Below, one piece after another: positions 1-4,324 of a stretch of 5,886 bases of DNA. The DNA is from Myxococcaceae bacterium. Its GTDB lineage: Bacteria > Myxococcota > Myxococcia > Myxococcales > Myxococcaceae. How positions within the stretch are numbered: the first letter of the stretch is position 1; every line of letters starts with the position of its first letter. A program made the position numbers and the translations under genes. The stretch is taken from assembly GCA_018262385.1 (NCBI GenBank), contig JAGSPQ010000418.1:1-5886 (forward strand), given 5' to 3'. The notes beneath the pieces are model-generated. The model made no database searches and was not told where the DNA came from. It saw only the letters and a list, made by a program, of their open reading frames with translations.

Positions 1-315
1 GCGCGGGTGAACGAGGCGGACGGCGGCAGCGACGAGCACTTCAAGCTCTACAAGTTCTCCGATCAGTCGGTGAGCGAGCTGGGCCTCGCCGGCACCTACC
101 TCGCCAGCGTCTGCTGGTTCGCCGACGGCAAGCGCCTGGCGGTCACCAGCCAGCAGGGGATCGAGCTGCTGACCCTCAGCGACACCCCGGTGAGCCGCAA
201 GAGCCTCTACCCGGACGCCTTCGCCTCCACCGGCTGCGACGTGCACCCGGACGGGACGAAGCTGCTCTACCGGGTCAACGGCCAGCGCGGCCTGCGGGTG
301 CTGTCGGGGTTCTAA
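1..315 (+). CDS. C-terminal part of a TolB/WD40-like beta-propeller protein (5' partial)
   Basis: The frame is open from the first base of the window to a TAA at 313-315, giving about 104 residues of a longer protein. A GTG at 7-9 exists, but the frame continues upstream of it, so this is most likely an internal codon rather than the start. Two blade-like motifs can be seen: 'CWFADGKRLAVTS' followed by 'GIELLTL', and 'CDVHPDGTKLLYRV' followed by 'GLRVL'. These match the PD40/TolB pattern (S/H-P-D-G-x-x-L-x-x, then a beta strand). Such repeats form beta-propellers used as binding scaffolds, often periplasmic or extracellular. The ligand and the domains further upstream are outside the window, so no specific role can be assigned. 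It converges with the next gene: only 6 nt separate the two stop codons. Confidence is high for a real coding end and moderate for the fold. Confidence 0.72.
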   Translation, partial: ARVNEADGGSDEHFKLYKFSDQSVSELGLAGTYLASVCWFADGKRLAVTSQQGIELLTLSDTPVSRKSLYPDAFASTGCDVHPDGTKLLYRVNGQRGLRVLSGF

Positions 316-321
316 ATTTAG

Positions 322-855
322 CTACGGTTCCCGGGTGGTGGTGGTGCGCGGGCCCAGCTCGCGGACCTTCCAGCCGGCCTCTTCGAACGCGGCGCGGTGC
401 TCGGCGAAGATGCTGCCCTCGGCGATCACCACGCTGCCCCCGTCGACCATCATCACCGGCGGAAGCTGGCCCGGCCCGGTGGCGGGCCCGGTGACGATCC
501 GCTTGCGCCAGCGGGTGGAGACGCCGCGCGCGAAGCCCACCATCAGGCTGGTGAGCTCTTTGCTGCCGGTGATCAGCGCCAGCGGAGTTCCTTCGGGCAG
601 AAACGGGTGCTGCTTCAAGTAGAGCGCGTCGGCGCCTTCGGGAATTCCCAGCTGCACCATCGCCGAGCCCTCGCCCTTCCACTCGGGGTAGGCGTCGAGC
701 GCGCCCTGCACCTGCAGCCGCTTGAGCGCGCAGAGCGCATCGACCAGCACCTGGGCGAGGTGGCGATGGGTCTGATCGACGTCCTCCGCCCAGCCGCTGA
801 GGTAGTGGCTCACCTTCGCCGGTTTTTTGGTCCGTTTCTTCGGCTTGGTCGCCAT
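322..855 (-). CDS. Hypothetical 177-aa protein with Lys-rich N-terminus
   Basis: The start is the ATG at 855-853, preceded on the minus strand by GGGGAG five nt upstream, a good ribosome binding site. A GTG at 870 would add five residues and lacks such a site. The protein opens with a basic stretch ('MATKPKKRTKKPAK', residues 1-14). A helical, leucine-rich segment follows at about 15-50. A mixed alpha/beta body contains 'GIPEGADALYLKQHPFLPEG' (70-89), 'LALITGSKELTSLMVGFARG' (92-111) and 'VMMVDGGSVVIAEGSIFAEH' (134-153). The end is Thr-rich. There is no signal peptide or membrane segment, so it is probably cytoplasmic. The basic tail could bind nucleic acid or ribosomes, but that is only a guess from composition. 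It lies 59 nt downstream of the AgmX-like gene on the same strand and might be co-transcribed with it. I do not recognise the family. Confidence 0.8.
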   Translation of the reverse strand: MATKPKKRTKKPAKVSHYLSGWAEDVDQTHRHLAQVLVDALCALKRLQVQGALDAYPEWKGEGSAMVQLGIPEGADALYLKQHPFLPEGTPLALITGSKELTSLMVGFARGVSTRWRKRIVTGPATGPGQLPPVMMVDGGSVVIAEGSIFAEHRAAFEEAGWKVRELGPRTTTTREP

Positions 856-914
856 GGCCGCTCCCCGCACACTGCCACTTTGGGAGGAGTTGCGCCGAAG
901 GCCAACTTTTCAGC

Positions 915-2111
915 TCACTTGCCGGATTGCTTGAAGATGAACGGGTAGGTCACCCCGACCAGCCCGTTCCACTTTCCGGAAGGAAACTGGAGCAGCCGGG
1001 TGCGATCGCTGACGCACCGCTCGAGCTCGGCGTTCTGGGCGGTGGAGCTCGCCACGCTGGCGGCCGACACCTTGCCGGAGGGAGTGATCATGAACCGCAC
1101 CGCCACCTTCCCTTCCAGGCTGGGGAAGCGGTTGAGCAGCGACTCGAAGCAGAAGCGAAAGCCGATCAGCTCCTTGTCCAGGCACCCGCTGCCGTCGACC
1201 GCGCAGCCCTCGACGATGGGGTCATCGAACTTCGGAAGGCCCGCCTTCGGCCCGGGCGTGAGCATTCCTCCCAGGCCGTAGCGGTTGTTCGGCCCGCGGC
1301 CGCCGCGGGTGCCGAGGGTGCCGATCCCTTCCAGGCTCATCCCGCCCAGGCCGTTGCCGTCGCTGCGCCCGCCGCCCAGCGCGCCCAGGCCGTTCCCCGC
1401 TTCGGCGGTGCGGATCCCGGTCGAGGCGGCCGCCAGGGCGTCTCCCAGCCCGGTGGAGGCGAACACGCTGCTGGCCCCCGGCCCCCGGAAGATCGAGCCG
1501 ACATCGGGGCGAGTGGCGAGGCTGCGGCCGGTGGGACGGGGGGGAGCCTGGGTGCGGGCCCTGGCCGAGGCGGCGGCCGGGGTGCGCTCCATCGGCTGGC
1601 GCGAAGGCGCGGCGGCGGAGCCGCTCGGCGGAGGAGGCGGGTGGCGGAACAGCATCTTCACCGCGTGGGCCGGCACTCCCGACAGCTCGTCGTCGAGCTC
1701 GGCGCCCGCTGCGTCGGCGTTGGCCGCGGCCACCGCGAAGACCCCGAACGCCGCCAGCAGCGCCAGGCCCAGGTTGAGGGTGGTCAGCTCGGCGGCCGGC
1801 GCCGCCCGCACCCGGGGAGGGGCGTCGAGCAGCTGGGCGTGGAAGTCCAGCGGCCCCAGGGCCAGCAAGGAGGGCTCCTCTCCCCGGTGGAGCGCAGTCC
1901 GGGTGCCGTCCTTCTGGCGCAGGCAGGCGCCGTCCTCGTCGATCTCGAGCAGCCCGAACGCCCGCGCCCCGCCACAGGTGAAGTCGCAGCCCCGCTGGCT
2001 GCCGATGGTGAAGGTCCGGGGCGCGTCGAGCCGGAGGAACTCGCGGGCCAGCTCCTGATCTCCCCAACGCACCGACAGCAACACACCCGGGCTGCGCGCT
2101 GATTGGCTCAT
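915..2111 (-). CDS. AgmX/PglI-like membrane protein with TonB-like C-terminal domain
   Basis: 398 aa. The chosen start is the ATG at 2111-2109, with GAGG five nt upstream; a GTG at 2165 would add 18 residues without a clear binding site. Domains: residues about 9-98 form an FHA-like beta domain ('RTFTIGSQRGCDFTCGGARA' and 'LALGPLDFHAQLL'). Residues about 109-130 are a single membrane segment. A Pro/Ala/Arg-rich arm follows (about 157-205, beginning 'RHPPPPPSG'), then a Gly/Asn/Leu-rich stretch (about 238-285). Residues about 310-395 are a compact C-terminal domain with 'CFESLLNRFPSLEGKVAVRF', 'ITPSGKV' and 'VTYPFIFK', including Cys321 and Cys366. The C-terminus matches what I know of the myxobacterial AgmX/PglI C-terminal family, related to TonB and carrying a conserved Cys pair. 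The predicted topology is cytoplasmic FHA-like domain, one inner-membrane pass, periplasmic arm. By analogy with TonB/TolA/AgmX it may span the periplasm to work with outer-membrane or motility machinery; no TolQ/TolR-type motor gene lies nearby. Family is fairly sure; specific function is unknown, so no symbol is given. Confidence 0.85.
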   Translation of the reverse strand: MSQSARSPGVLLSVRWGDQELAREFLRLDAPRTFTIGSQRGCDFTCGGARAFGLLEIDEDGACLRQKDGTRTALHRGEEPSLLALGPLDFHAQLLDAPPRVRAAPAAELTTLNLGLALLAAFGVFAVAAANADAAGAELDDELSGVPAHAVKMLFRHPPPPPSGSAAAPSRQPMERTPAAASARARTQAPPRPTGRSLATRPDVGSIFRGPGASSVFASTGLGDALAAASTGIRTAEAGNGLGALGGGRSDGNGLGGMSLEGIGTLGTRGGRGPNNRYGLGGMLTPGPKAGLPKFDDPIVEGCAVDGSGCLDKELIGFRFCFESLLNRFPSLEGKVAVRFMITPSGKVSAASVASSTAQNAELERCVSDRTRLLQFPSGKWNGLVGVTYPFIFKQSGK

Positions 2112-2165
2112 GAGAGCCTCGGACACCGGCCCCGGCGGCGGGTTCCCGAGGTCCAGAAACACCAC

Positions 2166-2196
2166 GTCCCGGGCGACCGTGAAGGCGACCCGGGAC
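2166..2196 (-). terminator. Possible weak terminator hairpin after rpmB
   Basis: A perfect 8-bp inverted repeat (GTCCCGGG at 2166-2173, CCCGGGAC at 2189-2196) encloses a 15-nt loop. It starts 29 nt past the rpmB stop codon on the minus strand. The sequence just after the stem on that strand is GTGGTGTTTCT, only mildly T-rich, so this is at best a weak intrinsic terminator. It sits in the gap before the AgmX-like gene and may simply limit read-through. It could also be a chance GC-rich palindrome. Confidence 0.3.
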
Positions 2197-2225
2197 GAGG
2201 GACTGCGAGCAGCGAAGGCGACGGC

Positions 2226-2462
2226 TTAGAACCGCTCGCCGGCCTTCACCATCTCGTGGAACACGGCGTCGATGCCGCGCTTGTTGATGATCCGCAGCCC
2301 ATGCGCGGAGACCTTGATCTTGATCCACTTCTTCATCGTCGGAACGAAGAAGCGGTGGGTCTGGATGTTCGGCAGCGAACGGGTCTTCGTCTTGTTGTTG
2401 GCGTGGCTGACGTTGTTTCCAACCAACGGCCGCTTCCCGGTGACCTGGCAGACTTTGGACAT
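2226..2462 (-). CDS. rpmB: 50S ribosomal protein L28
   Basis: 78 aa, the usual length of the proteobacterial form. L28 is a component of the large ribosomal subunit. The sequence shows the family hallmarks: '[20 protein letters not shown]' at 1-20, '[18 protein letters not shown]' at 21-38, and '[16 protein letters not shown]' at about 50-65. Only one cysteine (Cys5) is present, so this is the zinc-free (C-minus) type rather than the four-cysteine zinc-ribbon type. The start ATG at 2462-2460 is preceded by AAGGA about 7 nt upstream. The frame runs on upstream to 2618, but that part overlaps rpsN and is not coding here. The rpsN stop is 10 nt upstream, so the two are co-transcribed. Identification is near certain. 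Confidence 0.97.
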   Translation of the reverse strand: MSKVCQVTGKRPLVGNNVSHANNKTKTRSLPNIQTHRFFVPTMKKWIKIKVSAHGLRIINKRGIDAVFHEMVKAGERF

Positions 2463-2472
2463 GGTGTTTTCC

Positions 2473-2778
2473 TTACCAGCTCGACTTGACGACGCCGGTG
2501 ATCTGTCCAGCGAGCGCCATCTCACGGAACGTGATGCGCGACATCTGGAAGTAGCGCAGCGTCCCGCGCGGACGGCCGGTGACGAGGCAGCGGTTGGTGA
2601 CGCGAATCGGGTTCGCATCGCGCGGCAGCTTCGCCAGCGTTTCCTGGGCCGCGATCCGATCCTCGGCCGAGGTGTGGATGCTGCGGATGGCCGTCTTCAG
2701 CTCGGTGCGCTTCTTCGCGTACTTCGCGACGATCTTCTTCCGCTGCTCGTTCTTGTTGATCTTGCTTGTCTTCGCCAT
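2473..2778 (-). CDS. rpsN: 30S ribosomal protein S14 (long, zinc-independent form)
   Basis: 101 aa, matching the long E. coli-type S14 and not the 61-aa zinc type. S14 is a small-subunit head protein. Residues 1-55 are the basic helical N-terminus ('[20 protein letters not shown]'). The C-terminal half has '[16 protein letters not shown]', '[17 protein letters not shown]' and the terminal 'KSSW' typical of S14. The zinc-binding CxxC...CxxC pairs are absent; a single Cys remains. The ATG at 2778-2776 has AGGA 8 nt upstream. It is the first gene of the rpsN-rpmB pair and is not in the spc operon context, since no rplE or rpsH lies beside it. This arrangement resembles the alternative, often Zur-controlled ribosomal protein sets of other bacteria; regulation here is inference. 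Confidence 0.97.
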   Translation of the reverse strand: MAKTSKINKNEQRKKIVAKYAKKRTELKTAIRSIHTSAEDRIAAQETLAKLPRDANPIRVTNRCLVTGRPRGTLRYFQMSRITFREMALAGQITGVVKSSW

Positions 2779-2824
2779 GACCTGATTCCTGATCCTTCAG
2801 AAGGGACTTCGAAAAGGGAGGGGC

Positions 2825-2854
2825 CTCATACACGCACCTTCGCGCCCGGATCAA
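2825..2854 (-). promoter_or_regulatory. Candidate sigma70-type promoter for rpsN-rpmB
   Basis: On the minus strand a -35-like TTGATC (rc of 2849-2854) is followed by an 18-nt spacer and a -10-like TATGAG (rc of 2825-2830). Each hexamer matches four of six consensus positions. Transcription would begin near 2818, leaving a leader of about 40 nt before the rpsN ATG. It is the best promoter-like pair I could find in the divergent gap, judged by eye only. Confidence 0.38.
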
Positions 2855-2861
2855 GTTGATC
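2849..2861. promoter_or_regulatory. 13-bp palindrome, possible operator
   Basis: GATCAA-G-TTGATC is a perfect dyad of 6-bp arms around one central base. It lies in the 134-nt gap between the divergent genes rpsN and the 127-aa protein, and its left arm is the proposed rpsN -35 box. That placement suits a repressor site. It does not resemble the Zur boxes I know from enterobacteria or actinobacteria, so no regulator is named. A chance palindrome cannot be excluded. Confidence 0.35.
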
Positions 2862-2896
2862 AGCCACCAGGGTTGAAAAAGCCGGTTACCTGTGAG

Positions 2897-2902
2897 AGGA
2901 GG
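2897..2902 (+). promoter_or_regulatory. Strong ribosome binding site of the 127-aa protein
   Basis: AGGAGG, followed by T, matches the anti-Shine-Dalgarno sequence closely and lies 10 nt before the ATG at 2913. It decides the start against the GTG at 2892, which is upstream of it. The motif suggests efficient translation of this small basic protein. Confidence 0.7.
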
Positions 2903-2912
2903 TCCGCCAAAT

Positions 2913-3296
2913 ATGGGCACTCTGAAAACGTTCATCGACTCCAAAGGCATCACCCCCAAGGCGATTTCGCTCGCCAGCCGCCGCGTTGAAGCCGGTGGAA
3001 ACGAGGCCCGTTCGGCTCAGTCCGCGCGCAGCAAGAAGCGCCGCCTGAAGATGGACAAGCCTTACGCCGAGCTGGCGATGGCGAAGCCGAAGTCCGACCG
3101 GGCGCTCTCCGAGAGCCAGGTCACCGGCGCGGTCAACGACAAGCCGCTGCCCAAGAAGGTCCGGGCGAAGGTGCTCCGCGCGATCAACGCCCTGCTGGCG
3201 ACCAAGAAGCAGCCGGCGGTCGACATGAAGGCGCTGTTCGAGGGCGTCGCGGCGAAGCCGGGCAAGAAGGCGAAGGAAGTCGTCAAGGCCGGCTAG
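2913..3296 (+). CDS. Hypothetical small basic (Lys/Ala-rich) protein, 127 aa
   Basis: The start is the ATG at 2913-2915, with AGGAGG at 2897-2902 (spacer about 10 nt); an in-frame GTG at 2892 lies upstream of that site and is rejected. The protein begins 'MGTLKTFIDSKGITPKAISL', then has an Arg/Ser/Lys segment ('SAQSARSKKRRLKMDKP', about 34-50), 'YAELAMAKPKSDRALSESQV' (51-70), a helical 'KPLPKKVRAKVLRAINALL' (77-95), and a Lys-rich tail ('KPGKKAKEVVKAG'). It is very basic, with no signal peptide or membrane segment. That composition would suit binding to nucleic acid or ribosomes, but I recognise no domain. It is divergent from rpsN-rpmB. Its stop codon (3294-3296) directly abuts the stop of the opposite-strand gene. 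The strong binding site and clean frame make it a real gene; function is unknown. Confidence 0.82.
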   Translation: MGTLKTFIDSKGITPKAISLASRRVEAGGNEARSAQSARSKKRRLKMDKPYAELAMAKPKSDRALSESQVTGAVNDKPLPKKVRAKVLRAINALLATKKQPAVDMKALFEGVAAKPGKKAKEVVKAG

Positions 3297-4085
3297 TCAG
3301 TCGTCCCGGTAGTCCCAGTCTCCGGGCTTGGGTGGATCCGCGCGCGGTTGGTACTGCGAGGCGAGAGAGACCAGCAGCCCGGCCACGATTCCAGCCACGC
3401 CGAGAAAAGCGGGGGCTCCGATCGCCGCCGCACACCCGGCCTGGATCAGCGCGAGCAACCCGAGCACGGTGCCCCAGGTCGCCTGGCGCTCGAGGTTCGG
3501 CTTGCTCAGCGCGAACCCCAGTGAAACCAGGCTCGCCAGCAGCCCGACGAACAGCGCCAGCCCGGTGACCATCCTCCCGGCCGAGGTCGTCGCGATGCTG
3601 ACCAGCAGCAGGAACAGCGCCTGGCCGCCGAGGGTCACGAACAGGCCCCGCTTCCGGGCCTGCCGCAGCGGGTGGTCCCAGCCGCCCGGCTGGGACCAGT
3701 CTTCCTCGTAGCTCACCGTACTCGGCGACTGGTACTGGCGGGCGAACTCGAGGTCCTCGGGGGAGACCTGGAGCGCGTGGGGAAACCCGCACCCCAGCAG
3801 CGTCTCGACCGCTTCCTTCCGGCAGGAGCGCCCGTCCGAATCGACCAGTCCGTCGAGGCGGTGCCCGTCGAGGGCGGCGATCAGCAGCCCGCTCTCGGCG
3901 CCTTCGTGGCCGGGGGTGCGCATCGCGATCAGCACCCGATTGATCTGCCGGGCGATTTCCGTCCGGTCGCTGCCCTGCGCGCCGGCCGCGCCGCTGATCA
4001 GGTGGGGCAGCCGCCGGACGTCGATCGACTCGACAGCCTCGCCCGCGTCGGGGAGCTTGAAGATCTGCCCTTGTTGCTCGGCCAT
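3297..4085 (-). CDS. Hypothetical membrane protein, soluble N-domain plus four membrane segments
   Basis: 262 aa from the ATG at 4085-4083; the binding site is weak (TAGG about 5 nt upstream), consistent with translation following from an upstream gene. Residues 1-140 form a soluble domain with 'IDVRRLPHLISGAAGAQGSD', 'EIARQINRVLIAMR', a 'DSDGRSCRKEAVETLLGCGF' stretch (82-101) and 'QVSPEDLEFARQYQSP'. Four hydrophobic segments follow at about 148-166, 172-193, 204-222 and 225-243. The tail is short and acidic ('PPKPGDWDYRDD'). It is most likely an inner-membrane protein with its large N-domain in the cytoplasm. I do not recognise the family. It is the last gene of a run on the minus strand: the 73-aa gene ends 17 nt upstream. 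It ends flush against the 127-aa gene of the opposite strand. Confidence 0.82.
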   Translation of the reverse strand: MAEQQGQIFKLPDAGEAVESIDVRRLPHLISGAAGAQGSDRTEIARQINRVLIAMRTPGHEGAESGLLIAALDGHRLDGLVDSDGRSCRKEAVETLLGCGFPHALQVSPEDLEFARQYQSPSTVSYEEDWSQPGGWDHPLRQARKRGLFVTLGGQALFLLLVSIATTSAGRMVTGLALFVGLLASLVSLGFALSKPNLERQATWGTVLGLLALIQAGCAAAIGAPAFLGVAGIVAGLLVSLASQYQPRADPPKPGDWDYRDD

Positions 4086-4102
4086 GGGCGCCTACCGCGG
4101 CT

Positions 4103-4324
4103 TCATTTCTTCTTCGGAGACGAGTGCCGCGCGGCCACGTCCGCGAACGTCTGGTGCCCGCGGCGCTGCTCTTCCAGCCGCACCGTGTCGGCCGCCTTCG
4201 TCAGCGCGGCCTCGAACTTCTTCTGCCGGCCGAGATCCAGCCGGGCGGTCGAATCGAACTGGGAGACCCGCTCGACCGCCGGCGTCTTGGTGACTTTGCG
4301 GTCTGGGCTGTACTGGGCAGACAT
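4103..4324 (-). CDS. Hypothetical 73-aa basic protein, translationally coupled
   Basis: The ATG at 4324-4322 shares its A with the last base of the upstream TGA at 4326-4324 (TGATG), so ribosomes ending the Cys-rich gene can restart here. The frame stays open far upstream, but that part is the wrong frame of the Cys-rich gene. The protein is charged and probably helical: 'MSAQYSPDRKVTKTPAVERV', 'SQFDSTARLDLGRQKKFEAA' (21-40), 'ADTVRLEEQRRGHQTFADVA' (45-64), ending in 'SSPKKK'. There is no signal peptide or membrane segment, so it is likely cytoplasmic. Both the composition break from the Cys-rich reading and the coupled start support a real gene. No family is recognised; a small adaptor or partner of the membrane protein encoded next is possible but unproven. 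Confidence 0.7.
   Translation of the reverse strand: MSAQYSPDRKVTKTPAVERVSQFDSTARLDLGRQKKFEAALTKAADTVRLEEQRRGHQTFADVAARHSSPKKK

Noticed and set aside
856..914. Terminator between the AgmX-like gene and the 177-aa gene
   Set aside because: The only stem (GTTG...CAAC) is short, bulged and without a T-tract.
927..2102. 391-aa plus-strand open frame opposite the AgmX-like gene
   Set aside because: It lies entirely opposite a gene with clear domains and is full of Gly/Arg/Ala typical of GC-rich antisense frames. No binding site or family motif supports it.
1222..2328. 368-aa minus-strand frame overlapping the AgmX-like gene and rpmB
   Set aside because: It is Arg/Gly/Ala-rich with no recognisable motif and runs through rpmB in another frame; it is a composition artefact.
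2463..2618. N-terminal extension of rpmB to an upstream start
   Set aside because: L28 is about 78 aa with a conserved 'MSKVCQ' beginning and its own ribosome binding site; the extension overlaps rpsN.
2779..2912. Zur box in the rpsN upstream gap
   Set aside because: No sequence like the enterobacterial or actinobacterial Zur consensus is visible; the only dyad there is GATCAA-G-TTGATC.
2862..2912. Promoter for the 127-aa gene
   Set aside because: TTGATC at 2856 and TTGAAA at 2873 are -35-like, but no acceptable -10 lies 16-18 nt downstream of either.
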